From positions 1-57,073 of the forward strand of contig CANPZO010000015.1 of the NCBI GenBank assembly GCA_947589005.1: DNA of 57,073 nucleotides, written 5' to 3'. This DNA is from an uncultured Clostridia bacterium (GTDB lineage: Bacteria; Bacillota; Clostridia; UMGS1883). Below are positions 43,851-53,131 of this stretch, one piece after another (position 1 is the first letter of the stretch; the number at the start of each line of letters is the position of its first letter). Position numbers and translations under genes: made by a program. The notes below the pieces were generated by a model. The model was not told the DNA's origin. It saw only the letters and a program-made list of their open reading frames with translations, and made no database searches.

Positions 43851-46609
43851 TTATTCGCCGCCTCCCGCTGCTCGTCTTTTGCCATACAGCAATTCTTGTA
43901 CTTTTTGCCGCTGCCGCAGGGACAGGGGTCGTTGCGGCCCACCTTGACGGCCTTGCGCTGTACGGGGCGCGGCTTGCTGACGCTGCCGTCGCCGCCATGA
44001 GACGCGGTGGTGGGCTTGGCCACCTGAACGCGCTGTATCTGCTGAACTCTGGGCTTCACATTCATTATATACTTCACCGTATCCTCGCGGATGGCGGCTA
44101 CCATTTCCTCGAACATATCGAAGCCCAGGAACTTGTATTCGTCCACGGGATTGTGCTGGCCGTAAGCCCGAAGGTTGATGCCGTTTTTGAGCTGGTCCAT
44201 CTCGTCTATATGGTCCATCCAGTGGCTGTCAACGGCACGAAGCACGATTACCCGCTCCACCTCGCGCATATTTTCACCGAAAAGGGCCTCCTGCTGAGCG
44301 TAACGCTCGTCGGCGAACCGGTGCAGGTCCTCGATTACGGTGTCCTTGGTGATATCGTTGAAGCTTTCCTTCGGGTAACGCAGCGCCCCTTTGGGAACAA
44401 AGAGCGTCTCCACGTAGTCGTAAAGTCCCTGAAGGTCCCAGTCGTCGGGATACGGGGCGTTGCAGTAGGTGTCGGCCGCGGACTTAATTATCTCGTCTAT
44501 CATGCCGTGGATGGTTTCCCGCAGGTCCTCGCCGTCCAGCACCTTTTTGCGCTGGCCGTAGATTATCTCGCGCTGCTGGTTCATAACGTCGTCGTACTGG
44601 AGGACGTACTTTCTGGTGCTGTAGTTGCGCCCCTCCACCTTTTTCTGGGCGTTTTCAATGGCGGAGGTGAGTATCTTCTGCTCGATGGGCTCGTCGTCGG
44701 GCAGGCCCATGGAATTGACCATCTTTTCGATGCGTTCGCCGCCGAAAAGACGCATAAGGTCGTCGTCCAGGCCGATGAAGAACACGCTCTTGCCGGGGTC
44801 GCCCTGACGTCCGCTTCGGCCGCGGAGCTGGTTGTCGATACGACGGGCCTCGTGGCGCTCGGTGCCTATGATATACAGGCCGCCCAAAGCCCGCACCTGC
44901 TCGGCCTCCTTTTCTATTTCTTCCTTAAAGTCCTTGAACAGACCGGCGTAGACCTCGCGGGCCTCCAGTATCTCCCGGTCGTCGGTCTCGGCGTAGCCGG
45001 TGGCCTCGGCGATTATGTCGTCGCTGTAGCCCCGGCGCAGCATTTCGTTTTTGGCCAGATATTCGGCGTTGCCGCCAAGGGAAATATCCGTGCCGCGGCC
45101 GGCCATGTTGGTGGCGATGGTAACGGCGCCCAGCTTGCCGGCCTGGGCGATTATCTGGGCCTCCTTTTCATGCTGCTTGGCGTTGAGGACCTGATGCTTT
45201 ATGCCCTTGGATTTGAGCATACGGCTGAGTATCTCGGACTTATCTATGGAGACGGTGCCCACCAGCACCGGCTGGCCGGTGGCGTGGGCCGCCTCGATTT
45301 CACGCACGACGGCGTTGTATTTTGCGGTGACGTTTTTGTAGACCTGGTCGTTGCGGTCAATGCGGATAACGGGCTTGTTGGTGGGTATCTCCACAACGTC
45401 CAGCCCGTATATGCCCCTAAACTCCTCCTCCTCGGTCTTTGCCGTACCGGTCATGCCGCTGAGCTTGGAGTAAAGGCGGAAATAGTTCTGGAAGGTAATG
45501 GAGGCCAGGGTCTTGTTTTCCCTTGCGACCTCAACGCCCTCCTTGGCCTCGATGGCCTGATGGAGGCCGTCGCTGTAACGGCGCCCAATCATTATACGGC
45601 CGGTGAACTCGTCAACGATGAGCACCTCGCCGTCCTTGACCACGTAATCCACGTCCCTTTTCATAATGCCGTGGGCGCGGATGGCCTGATTTATGTGGTG
45701 GCTGAGCTTCATGTTTTCCGGATCGGAGAGGTTTTCGATGTTAAAGGCGGCCTCGGCCTTCTTGACACCGCGGGCCGTAAGGCTGACGGTGCGCGACTTT
45801 TCGTCGATAATGTAGTCGCCCTCGATATTTTCGTCCTCTTCCTCCTTGTCGTCGGTCTCCTTGACCTTTATGGGGGTCAGGAACCTGACAAAGCGGTCCA
45901 CCACGCTGTAAAGCTGGTTGGACTCCTCACCCGCGCCGCTGATGATAAGCGGCGTCCTGGCCTCGTCGATAAGGATGGAGTCAACCTCGTCCACGATGGC
46001 GAACACATGGCCGCGCTGAACCATGCGCTCCTTGTAAATGACCATGTTGTCGCGAAGGTAATCGAAGCCGAACTCGTTGTTTGTGCCGTAGGTTATGTCG
46101 GCGTTGTAAGCCCTTTTCTTTTCCGAAGGCTCCATCTGGCTGATGTTGAGGCCCACGGTCAGGCCCATGAAGCGGTAGAGCTTGCCCATCCATTCGCTGT
46201 CGCGCTTGGCAAGGTAATCGTTCACCGTTACGATGTGGACGCCCTTGCCGGTGAGGGCGTTAAGATAGGCGGGCAGGGTCTCGACAAGGGTCTTGCCCTC
46301 GCCGGTCTTCATCTCGGCGATGCGGCCCTGATGGAGGACTATGCCGCCGATGACCTGCACGTAGAAATGCTTCATGCCCAGCACACGCCATGCGGCCTCG
46401 CGGACGGCGGCGAAAGCCTCGGGCAGGATGTCGTCAAGGGTCTCGCCCTTGGCCAGCCTGTCCTTGAACTCGTCGGTCTTGCCCCGAAGCTCCTCGTCGC
46501 TCAGAGCCTGAAACTGCGGCTCAAGCTCCATGACCTTTTTCGCCACGGGTGTGATTTTTTTGACCTCCCTTTCGGAGTAGCTGCCGAAGATTTTATTGAT
46601 AAATCCCAT
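43847..46609 (-). CDS. secA: Preprotein translocase ATPase SecA
   Basis: A 920-residue SecA with Walker [11 protein letters not shown], the [20 protein letters not shown] segment, the NMAGRGTDI motif, the cross-linking and helical domains, and the zinc-binding C-terminus [13 protein letters not shown] that contacts SecB or lipids. It powers protein export through SecYEG. ATG 46609 is preferred over 46618 because gaggaa is then nine bases away. Followed by prfB with a four-base overlap, an arrangement common in Firmicutes. Confidence 0.97.
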   Translation of the reverse strand: MGFINKIFGSYSEREVKKITPVAKKVMELEPQFQALSDEELRGKTDEFKDRLAKGETLDDILPEAFAAVREAAWRVLGMKHFYVQVIGGIVLHQGRIAEMKTGEGKTLVETLPAYLNALTGKGVHIVTVNDYLAKRDSEWMGKLYRFMGLTVGLNISQMEPSEKKRAYNADITYGTNNEFGFDYLRDNMVIYKERMVQRGHVFAIVDEVDSILIDEARTPLIISGAGEESNQLYSVVDRFVRFLTPIKVKETDDKEEEDENIEGDYIIDEKSRTVSLTARGVKKAEAAFNIENLSDPENMKLSHHINQAIRAHGIMKRDVDYVVKDGEVLIVDEFTGRIMIGRRYSDGLHQAIEAKEGVEVARENKTLASITFQNYFRLYSKLSGMTGTAKTEEEEFRGIYGLDVVEIPTNKPVIRIDRNDQVYKNVTAKYNAVVREIEAAHATGQPVLVGTVSIDKSEILSRMLKSKGIKHQVLNAKQHEKEAQIIAQAGKLGAVTIATNMAGRGTDISLGGNAEYLAKNEMLRRGYSDDIIAEATGYAETDDREILEAREVYAGLFKDFKEEIEKEAEQVRALGGLYIIGTERHEARRIDNQLRGRSGRQGDPGKSVFFIGLDDDLMRLFGGERIEKMVNSMGLPDDEPIEQKILTSAIENAQKKVEGRNYSTRKYVLQYDDVMNQQREIIYGQRKKVLDGEDLRETIHGMIDEIIKSAADTYCNAPYPDDWDLQGLYDYVETLFVPKGALRYPKESFNDITKDTVIEDLHRFADERYAQQEALFGENMREVERVIVLRAVDSHWMDHIDEMDQLKNGINLRAYGQHNPVDEYKFLGFDMFEEMVAAIREDTVKYIMNVKPRVQQIQRVQVAKPTTASHGGDGSVSKPRPVQRKAVKVGRNDPCPCGSGKKYKNCCMAKDEQREAANK

Positions 46610-46649
46610 TTCAATCATTCCTCACAGTCATAGTAGCATATCATATTTT

Positions 46650-46678
46650 ATTTTATCACGTTTTTTGCCCGCTGTCAA
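46650..46678 (-). promoter_or_regulatory. Promoter of secA-prfB
   Basis: Minus strand -35 TTGACA (46678-46673) and -10 TAAAAT (46655-46650), 17-base spacer. Confidence 0.8.
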
Positions 46679-46782
46679 CTAAAAAAGTTCACATTAAAAA
46701 AATCTTCTGTAAATTTACAACATATGTGTGACACATTTATTTTAAACCCACAAAAGGAAAGCTGAAAAATTTGGATAAACAC

Positions 46783-46811
46783 TTGATTTTTTCCCATGAC
46801 TGTGATATACT
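46783..46811 (+). promoter_or_regulatory. Promoter of 46844 gene / pncB
   Basis: -35 TTGATT (46783-46788) and -10 TATACT (46806-46811), 17-base spacer. Confidence 0.7.
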
Positions 46812-46843
46812 ATCTATAAGTATATCCTGAAAGGGTGACGGTA

Positions 46844-47212
46844 ATGGAAAAGAAAACAGAGACCAAGGCCGCGGCCAAGGTCGAGACGAAAGCCGAGACT
46901 AAGAAAGAGACCGGCAAAGAGACCGGCAAGGAAGAGAAGAAATATTTCACCTATGAGGGCAAGCCCATGGTGCGCCGGGGCGACGTTATCTACTACGGCG
47001 ACATGAAGGAAAAGTATATCGTGATTTTTACCATCAATTCCAAAAAGACCGTGGGCGATTTGGAGGTGGCGGACTCGGTGACCATCGAGCTCAGCACCAA
47101 CAATGGCCACGGCAAGGAGAAAATAATCCGTAAGGCCAAGAGGGAAAGTCTTTACAGTGCTTTTGACGTGGGGGAATTCTGGCTCCGCGACACCCTTGAA
47201 AACGCTCAGTAG
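46844..47212 (+). CDS. Uncharacterised protein with Lys/Glu/Thr-rich tail
   Basis: A 122-residue protein that I do not recognise. The first 35 residues are a low-complexity, highly charged tail of K, E, T and A. The rest (KYFTYEGKPMVRRGDVIYYG ... GEFWLRDTLENAQ) looks like a compact beta-rich domain and has a family-like character. It has no signal peptide or cysteines. It is preceded by a promoter and aaagggtg site and followed 20 bases later by pncB, so the two are probably co-transcribed. Confidence 0.65.
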   Translation: MEKKTETKAAAKVETKAETKKETGKETGKEEKKYFTYEGKPMVRRGDVIYYGDMKEKYIVIFTINSKKTVGDLEVADSVTIELSTNNGHGKEKIIRKAKRESLYSAFDVGEFWLRDTLENAQ

Positions 47213-47232
47213 GAACGGGGGGAGAGCGTAAG

Positions 47233-48696
47233 ATGACGGACTGGACAAAAGAACAGAATTTCACCATGCTGGCAGACTTTTACGAGTTCACCATGGCCAA
47301 CGGATATTTTGCCAACGGCATGAAGGACAAGATATGCTATTTCGACCTTTACTTCCGCAGCATACCCGACGGCGGCGGTTTCGCGGTAATGGCCGGCACC
47401 CAGCAGGCCATAGAATATCTCGACAACCTCCACTTCACCGAGGACGACATCGAGTATTTCCGCGGACGCGGCATTTTCAGCGAGGAGTTTTTGCGGTATC
47501 TGGCGGACTTCAAGTTTTGCTGCGACGTGTGGGCCGTGCCCGAGGGGACGCCGGTGTTCCCTCACGAGCCGCTGATGATAATACGCGGCCCGGCCATTCA
47601 GGCCCAGATGGTGGAGACAATGCTGCTCCTCACCATCAATCACCAAACTCTTATCGCCACCAAATCCAACCGCATAGTTCGGGCGGCTCAGGGCCGGGCG
47701 GTGATGGAGTTCGGCTCACGGCGGGCTCACGGCTACAGCAGTGCGATTTTGGGCGCCCGAGCGGCGTACATAGCGGGCTGCGTCGGTACGGCCTGCACCA
47801 TCAGCGACAAGTTCTTCGGCATACCCGCCCTCGGCACCATGGCCCACAGCTGGGTTCAGATGTTCCCCGGCGAGTACGAGGCTTTCAGGGCCTACGCCGA
47901 GGTCTATCCCAACGACTGCACCCTGCTGGTCGATACCTACAATGTGCTTAAAAGCGGCATACCCAACGCCATAAAGGTGTTTGACGAGGTGCTGGCCCCC
48001 ATGGGCAGGCGGCCCAAGGGCGTCCGCATCGACAGCGGCGACATAACCTATCTTTCCAAAAAGGCCCGCAAAATGCTGGACGAGGCCGGTTACCCCGACT
48101 GCAAGATAGTCGCCTCCAATTCTCTTGACGAGTACATTATACGCGACACCATCAGCCAGGGCGCGTGCATCGACTCCTTCGGCGTGGGCGAACGGCTCAT
48201 CACCGCCAAAAGCTCACCCGTTTTCGGCGGAGTGTACAAGCTTGTGGCCGTGGAGGAGGAGGGGCACATCGTCCCCAAAATAAAGATAAGCGAAAATATA
48301 CAGAAGATAACAATCCCCGACTTTAAGGAGATATATCGCCTTTACGACAATGAAAGCGGCAAGGCTATCGCCGACGTGCTCACCAACCACGACGAGGAGA
48401 TAGACGACACCAAGCCCTATGAGATATTTGACCCCGAGCATACTTGGAAGCGTAAGACCGTCACCAACTTCACGGCCAAGCGTCTGCTGGTGCGGGTGTT
48501 CGATAAGGGTAAGATGGTCTATGACCTGCCGGATTTGGAGGAAATCCGCCGCTACTGCGCGGAGCAGATAGACACCATCTGGGACGAGGTAAAGCGTTTT
48601 GAAAATCCGCACAAATACTATGTGGATTTGTCCTCCCGCCTGTGGATAATCCGCCATGGCCTGCTCGAAAAATACTCGTCGGGCTACGGAGCGTGA
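47233..48696 (+). CDS. pncB: Nicotinate phosphoribosyltransferase
   Basis: A 487-residue NAD-salvage enzyme that joins nicotinate to PRPP. Visible family motifs are DFYEFTMANGYF near the start, EFGSRRAHG in the active site, GTMAHSWVQMF and GVRIDSGD. Length is that of the PncB2 type. Ribosome binding site: ggggggag. It ends before a strong terminator shared with the converging XRE gene. Confidence 0.95.
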   Translation: MTDWTKEQNFTMLADFYEFTMANGYFANGMKDKICYFDLYFRSIPDGGGFAVMAGTQQAIEYLDNLHFTEDDIEYFRGRGIFSEEFLRYLADFKFCCDVWAVPEGTPVFPHEPLMIIRGPAIQAQMVETMLLLTINHQTLIATKSNRIVRAAQGRAVMEFGSRRAHGYSSAILGARAAYIAGCVGTACTISDKFFGIPALGTMAHSWVQMFPGEYEAFRAYAEVYPNDCTLLVDTYNVLKSGIPNAIKVFDEVLAPMGRRPKGVRIDSGDITYLSKKARKMLDEAGYPDCKIVASNSLDEYIIRDTISQGACIDSFGVGERLITAKSSPVFGGVYKLVAVEEEGHIVPKIKISENIQKITIPDFKEIYRLYDNESGKAIADVLTNHDEEIDDTKPYEIFDPEHTWKRKTVTNFTAKRLLVRVFDKGKMVYDLPDLEEIRRYCAEQIDTIWDEVKRFENPHKYYVDLSSRLWIIRHGLLEKYSSGYGA

Positions 48697-48762
48697 ACCG
48701 TCCAGGTCGCGGACATCGCGCAGGGAAAACTGTTTTATAATGACATTTAAATATGAAAACGG

Positions 48763-48792
48763 TATCAGGCGGACCCTCGGGTCCGCCTGATA
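48763..48792. terminator. Bidirectional terminator between pncB and XRE gene
   Basis: Perfect palindrome with 14-bp arms (TATCAGGCGGACCC and complement) around a 2-base centre, AT-rich on both sides. It abuts the XRE stop codon. Confidence 0.85.
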
Positions 48793-49101
48793 TTATATTT
48801 CGGAAATGATTTTAATTATTTTTATGACGGCGTACTGCTTTTCCGGCGTAAGATTGCGAAAAACGGAAATGAGGTCCGACGCGCCGTCGGAAATATCTTT
48901 GCCGAAAAGCAGCTCTTCCTCGCCGATGTCCAAAGCGTCGCTTATTTTTTCCAACAGTGAAAAACTGGCGTTGGCGCTGCCGCTTTCTATACGGCTGAGG
49001 TATTCGACGGAAATATCGAGCCTTTCCGACAAAACCTCCTGAGTCAGCCCCTCCGATTTGCGTTTGGACTTTATTCTCTGGCCTATCGCTTTGAAGTCCA
49101 T
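48793..49101 (-). CDS. XRE-family transcriptional regulator
   Basis: A 102-residue regulator with an N-terminal helix-turn-helix (IGQRIKSKRKSEGLTQEVLSERLDISVEYLSRIESG) and a short helical C-terminus. ATG 49101 is preferred over 49107 because ggggg is then seven bases away. It faces away from a truncated exported-protein gene, and the shared intergenic region has three TGAT...ATCA inverted repeats, likely its operators. Confidence 0.88.
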   Translation of the reverse strand: MDFKAIGQRIKSKRKSEGLTQEVLSERLDISVEYLSRIESGSANASFSLLEKISDALDIGEEELLFGKDISDGASDLISVFRNLTPEKQYAVIKIIKIISEI

Positions 49102-49115
49102 ATCCATGCCCCCTT

Positions 49116-49197
49116 TGATTTATTATATCAAGCTTGAAAAAATTTATTTATGATTTTACAAATCAATATTGACATTTAAAATCAAACATGATATAAT
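49116..49197. promoter_or_regulatory. Divergent control region with three TGAT-n-ATCA repeats
   Basis: Inverted repeats lie at 49116-49130 (TGAT-n7-ATCA), 49151-49165 (TGATTT-TAC-AAATCA, perfect) and 49181-49192 (ATCAAACATGAT). A plus-strand promoter with TTGACA (49169-49174) and TATAAT (49192-49197), 17-base spacer, overlaps the third repeat. Repression by the XRE protein is inferred. Confidence 0.65.
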
Positions 49198-49227
49198 AAA
49201 TACATACTATAACGAGGAGGAATTGAA

Positions 49228-49371
49228 ATGAGGCAAAAACTAAAAAAAGCGGCGGCGCTGATTTTGACAGGCGCTTTGATGTCCGGCACCATGGCGTATG
49301 GCAGCTCGGGACAGAGGACTCTCAAAGTACTTTATGACAACATTAAAATCGTTATCGACAGGGCAGGGTAA
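49228..49371 (+). pseudogene. Truncated exported protein (stalk/CuAO-N type start)
   Basis: A 47-residue frame with an excellent ribosome binding site (gaggagg) and promoter. It encodes a signal peptide (MRQKLKKAAALILTGALM) and then TLKVLYDNIKIVIDRAG, the usual first strand of the copper-amine-oxidase N-like stalk domain, before a stop. The rest of that domain is missing, so it looks like the 5' end of a deleted gene. A functional short exported peptide is also possible. Confidence 0.6.
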
Positions 49372-49448
49372 TATAAGGAACCGCTTTGTTCAGATCCGTT
49401 TTTAAGGACGGTCAAAGTGAAGTGCCGGTAAAAGAGGACAATAAAACA

Positions 49449-49484
49449 GGGCCTCCTATGGTAACATAAAGCCATAGGAGGCCC
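49449..49484 (-). terminator. Terminator of trkAH
   Basis: Perfect 13-bp stem (49449-49461 with 49472-49484). On the minus strand it is followed by TGTTTTATTGT, fitting termination after trkH. Confidence 0.75.
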
Positions 49485-49553
49485 TGCTTATACCGGGACG
49501 AAAAAGCAAAACACGCCAAAGATAACGGCCCACATCGCGCCGTCAAGGTCCCG

Positions 49554-50990
49554 TCAGCCTCTCTTTCTCCATGTGCTGGGGAAGAATATGAGCAGCAGCG
49601 GGAATATCTCCAGCCTTCCGGCAAGCATATCAAAGATAAATACCAGCTTGGACAAAACGGAAAAACCGGCGAAATTGCCCGTCGGCCCCACAAGGTTCAG
49701 GCCGGGGCCAATGTTGTTCAAAGTGGCGGCCACCGAGGTGAACGAGGTGGTCAGGTCGAAGCCGTCCAGCAGTACCAGCCCGAAGGAGGCGGCAAACACG
49801 AAAATAAAGGCGCAGAGGTAGACGTTGACTATCCTTATTACCTCGTGCTCGATGGGCTTGCCGTCCATTTTAAGCAGCTTTACGCTCCGAGGATGGGCAA
49901 GCTGGCGAAGCTCCTTGGCCACGGTCTTGACATAGATGACAAAGCGGGAGACCTTCATTCCGCCGCCCGTGCTGCCGGCGCAGGCGCCGGTGAACATAAG
50001 CATGACAAGCAGAGCCCTTGAAAGGCTGGGCCAGAGATTGAAGTCCGCCGATGAAAAGCCGGTGCTGGTCATGATGGACGAGGTCTGGAACAGCACCTCG
50101 CGGAGGCCGGAAAAGCTGCCGCTGCGCAGCAGGTCAAGGGTGATGATGCCGCTGGCGACGGCGTAGATTATAAAATACCAGCGCACGTCCTCCATCGCCA
50201 GGGCGTTTTTGAAGCGCCTGCTGATGACAAAGAAATAAAAGTTGAAGTTGACGCCGAAAAGCAGCATAAAAATCGTGGTGACTATCTGAGCGAAAGCGTT
50301 GTAGCTCGCGAAGCTGCTGTTTAGCACGCCGAAACCGCCCGTCCCCGCCGTGCCGAAGGACAGGCAGAAGGCGTCGAAGGGCTTGACTCCGCCGATAAGG
50401 AGCAAGATTAGGTGCGCCGCGGTCAATGCCGAGTATATGGCGTACAGCAGCATGGCCGTTTTTTGCACCTTGGGCACCAGCTTGCCAACGGAGGGGCCGG
50501 TGCTTTCGGCCTTCATTATATAAATGTTCTGACCTCCGGCCATGGGCAGCACCGCCAGAATGAACACAAGCACTCCCATGCCGCCTATCCAGTGGGAAAA
50601 GCTACGCCAGAACAGCATACACCTTGACAGCGCCTCCACGTCGGTCAGTATGCTTGAGCCGGTGGTGGTGAAGCCCGAAACGATTTCGAACACCGCGTCC
50701 ACAACGCCGGGAATTTCGCCGCTGACAACAAAGGGAATTGCGCCGATGAGACTTATCACTATCCAGCTCAGAGCGACGACGGCAAAGCCCTCTCTCGCAA
50801 AGAAAGAGGTGTTGGCGGGCTTTTTTCTGGCCATGATAAATCCCACGACCATGAATACCGCCGCGCATATCAGAAAAATAAGACCGGTCCTTTCGCCGTA
50901 AACAAGCGACACTATCCATGGCAGCAGCATGGCCGCGGCCTCGATAAATATCACCTTGCCTATAATATAGCGTATAATTCCGAAGTTCAT
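49554..50990 (-). CDS. trkH: Potassium uptake channel TrkH
   Basis: A 478-residue membrane protein with about eleven hydrophobic segments and the repeated pore motifs of the Trk/Ktr family (for example SGFTTTGSS, FGTAGTGGFG, TSTGFSS, NNIGPGLN). It carries K+ across the membrane. It lies 12 bases after trkA on the same strand, an operon pair. Motif order and length are complete. Confidence 0.94.
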   Translation of the reverse strand: MNFGIIRYIIGKVIFIEAAAMLLPWIVSLVYGERTGLIFLICAAVFMVVGFIMARKKPANTSFFAREGFAVVALSWIVISLIGAIPFVVSGEIPGVVDAVFEIVSGFTTTGSSILTDVEALSRCMLFWRSFSHWIGGMGVLVFILAVLPMAGGQNIYIMKAESTGPSVGKLVPKVQKTAMLLYAIYSALTAAHLILLLIGGVKPFDAFCLSFGTAGTGGFGVLNSSFASYNAFAQIVTTIFMLLFGVNFNFYFFVISRRFKNALAMEDVRWYFIIYAVASGIITLDLLRSGSFSGLREVLFQTSSIMTSTGFSSADFNLWPSLSRALLVMLMFTGACAGSTGGGMKVSRFVIYVKTVAKELRQLAHPRSVKLLKMDGKPIEHEVIRIVNVYLCAFIFVFAASFGLVLLDGFDLTTSFTSVAATLNNIGPGLNLVGPTGNFAGFSVLSKLVFIFDMLAGRLEIFPLLLIFFPSTWRKRG

Positions 50991-51002
50991 AAGGTGCCTC
51001 CG

Positions 51003-52376
51003 CTATGCGAAAATGTCGCTCAGGTCGTCGAGCCCGGTGGTGGTGGTGACAATGATGACCGTGTCTCCGCTCTTTATGACGTCCCGTCCGCTGGGGGTGG
51101 TTATCTTTCTGCCGCGGATTATGGAGCATATCAGGATATTGGGCTTGAGCTTTAAATTCATGAGAGGCACGTTAAGGTAGTTGCCGGTGGCGTTTTTCGA
51201 CACCTTGAACTCCAGGGCCTCAACTCGGCCGTCCATCATTCTGTACAGCGTCTCGACGTTGCTGCCCATGGAATTCTGCATGGAGCGGACATAGCTGCTT
51301 ATCATCTGCGAGGTGATGGTCTTGGGACAGATGACCGTGCCGATAGGCAGCTCGCGCACCACCTCTTCAAAGGCTATCTTGCTTATTTTCGTTATGCACT
51401 TGGCCGCCGACACCTTGTGGGCGTACAGAGAGAGAAGAATGTTTTCCTCGTCGATGCTCGTGAGCGAAACCATGGCGTCGGTGCCCAGCAGTCCCTCCTC
51501 TATCAAAAGCTGCTGGTCGGAGGCATCGCCGTTGATTATCATTGCCTCCGGCACGAGCAGGCTCAATTCTTCGCAGCGGGCGCGGTTTATCTCCAGTATC
51601 TTTACGCCTATGCCGGACCTCGCCAGCATTTTCGCCAGATAGTACGAGATGTTGCCGCCGCCGGCTATCATTACGTTCTTTATGGGCTTGGCCTTGATGC
51701 CTATTTTGTTCAGCGCGCCGCGCAGCTCGCTGATAGGCAAAATCACGCTGATTCGGTCGCCGGCTTTTAACACGGTGTCGCCGTTTGGGATTATGACTTT
51801 GTCCCCGCTTTCCACTATGCAAACCAGCAGCTGAGCCTTCATCTGAAATTTGACGGTCTTTTCAAGCTCGCTCAGCTTAAGCCCGTCCAGCACCGAGCCC
51901 TTGGGTATCTCAAGCTGAAGCATATTTACGCGGCCCTTTGCGAAGGTGTCCACACCCAGGGCGGAGGGCACCTGTATCAGGTTGTAGATGTTGGCGGCCG
52001 CGGCTATTTCGGGGTTTATGGCCATGGAAAGGCCAAGCTCCTCTTTGATGAAATCTATCTCATTGTAGTGCTCCGGGTCGCGGACGCGGGCAATTGTGTG
52101 ACAGTCGCCCGCCTTTTTCGCTATCAGACAGCTGAGCAGACTGGTCTCGTCAGTGTCGGTGACGGCGATGAGCAGGTCGGCGTTTTCAATGCCGGCGTCA
52201 AGCTGCGTGCGGTAGCTGGTGCCGTTGCCCACTATGCCCTGAATGTCAAAGCTGTTGACGGCGGATTCCACATGCTTCGCGTCTGTGTCGATGAGGGTTA
52301 TCTCGTGCTCCTCGTTCCCGAGCTGGGCGGCCAGGGTCATGCCGACCTTGCCGCCGCCGACAATAATAATATTCAT
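51003..52376 (-). CDS. trkA: Potassium uptake regulator TrkA
   Basis: A 457-residue cytoplasmic protein with two RCK units. The first begins MNIIIVGGGKVGMTLA and the second MIAGGGNISYYLAKML near residue 230; each is followed by a TrkA-C domain. NAD(H)/nucleotide binding gates the TrkH channel encoded downstream. ATG 52376 follows aaggaagt; the TTG at 52379 is less likely. Confidence 0.94.
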   Translation of the reverse strand: MNIIIVGGGKVGMTLAAQLGNEEHEITLIDTDAKHVESAVNSFDIQGIVGNGTSYRTQLDAGIENADLLIAVTDTDETSLLSCLIAKKAGDCHTIARVRDPEHYNEIDFIKEELGLSMAINPEIAAAANIYNLIQVPSALGVDTFAKGRVNMLQLEIPKGSVLDGLKLSELEKTVKFQMKAQLLVCIVESGDKVIIPNGDTVLKAGDRISVILPISELRGALNKIGIKAKPIKNVMIAGGGNISYYLAKMLARSGIGVKILEINRARCEELSLLVPEAMIINGDASDQQLLIEEGLLGTDAMVSLTSIDEENILLSLYAHKVSAAKCITKISKIAFEEVVRELPIGTVICPKTITSQMISSYVRSMQNSMGSNVETLYRMMDGRVEALEFKVSKNATGNYLNVPLMNLKLKPNILICSIIRGRKITTPSGRDVIKSGDTVIIVTTTTGLDDLSDIFA

Positions 52377-52403
52377 CAAATAACTTCCTTTATAATATAT
52401 CGT

Positions 52404-53036
52404 TTAGAGAAGGTTCCTGAACACCGCGACCACCTTGCCGAGAATACTGACCTCGGTGACGATGATGGGGTCCATGTAGTCGTTTTCCGGCTGGAGCCTG
52501 AAATGGCCGTTTTCCTTGTAAAAGGTCTTGACGGTGGCGCTGTCGTCCACGAGGGCGACCACTATCTCGCCGTTGTGGGCCACGGGCTGCTGCTGAACAA
52601 TCACAAAGTCGCCGTCAAAGATGCCGGCGTTTATCATGCTTTCGCCCTGAACCCTGAGCATGAACAGGTCGGCGTTCCTGGCAAAGTCCATAGGCAGCGG
52701 AAAGGTGCCCTCGTAATTTTCCTCCGCCAGTATGGGCTGACCGGCACTTACCCGTCCTATAATGGGGACCTCAAGATATTCCTTATCTACAGGGCGCAGG
52801 TAGTCGGAGGCCGCGGCCGCGGGTCTGTGCCCCTTAAGCCTGATGGCCCGCGAGCTGCCCTCTCCCTTTTCCAGCTTTCCGTCCCGCTCAAGCCGCTTAA
52901 GATAGCCGTGTACCGTGGAGGGCGAATTGAGCCCCACGGCTTCGCCTATTTCACGGACGGTGGGAGGGTAGCCGTTTTCGTTTGAAAACTTCTCGATGTA
53001 TGACAAAATTTCCTGCTGCTTTTCAAGGTTAGGCAT
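52404..53036 (-). CDS. lexA: SOS repressor LexA
   Basis: A 210-residue LexA with an N-terminal winged helix (QQEILSYIEKFSNENGYPPTVREIGEAVG), the Ala-Gly self-cleavage site in GRVSAGQPIL, the catalytic Ser in VQGESMINAGI and the Lys in SATVKTFYKE. It represses DNA repair genes until RecA triggers cleavage. ATG 53036 is supported by an aaggagttg site. The promoter carries an SOS box, so autoregulation is likely. Confidence 0.95.
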   Translation of the reverse strand: MPNLEKQQEILSYIEKFSNENGYPPTVREIGEAVGLNSPSTVHGYLKRLERDGKLEKGEGSSRAIRLKGHRPAAAASDYLRPVDKEYLEVPIIGRVSAGQPILAEENYEGTFPLPMDFARNADLFMLRVQGESMINAGIFDGDFVIVQQQPVAHNGEIVVALVDDSATVKTFYKENGHFRLQPENDYMDPIIVTEVSILGKVVAVFRNLL

Positions 53037-53056
53037 AGTATCAACTCCTTGATTAC

Positions 53057-53095
53057 AGTATAGCACAAATTTTTCAGTAATGCAAACAAATGTTC
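53057..53095 (-). promoter_or_regulatory. lexA promoter with SOS box
   Basis: Minus strand -35 TTGCAT (53085-53080) and -10 TATACT (53062-53057), 17-base spacer. The SOS-like box GAACATTTGTTT (53095-53084) overlaps the -35 by two bases. A second partial match (GAACATTTTGTA on the plus strand) begins at 53107. Confidence 0.8.
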
Positions 53096-53131
53096 ATAAA
53101 AAATGTGAACATTTTGTAAACTTTTAGGAAG

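Noticed and set aside
43997-46633. 878-codon open frame on the plus strand opposite secA
   Set aside because: A shadow of the secA frame caused by high GC codon use; no ribosome binding site or family features.
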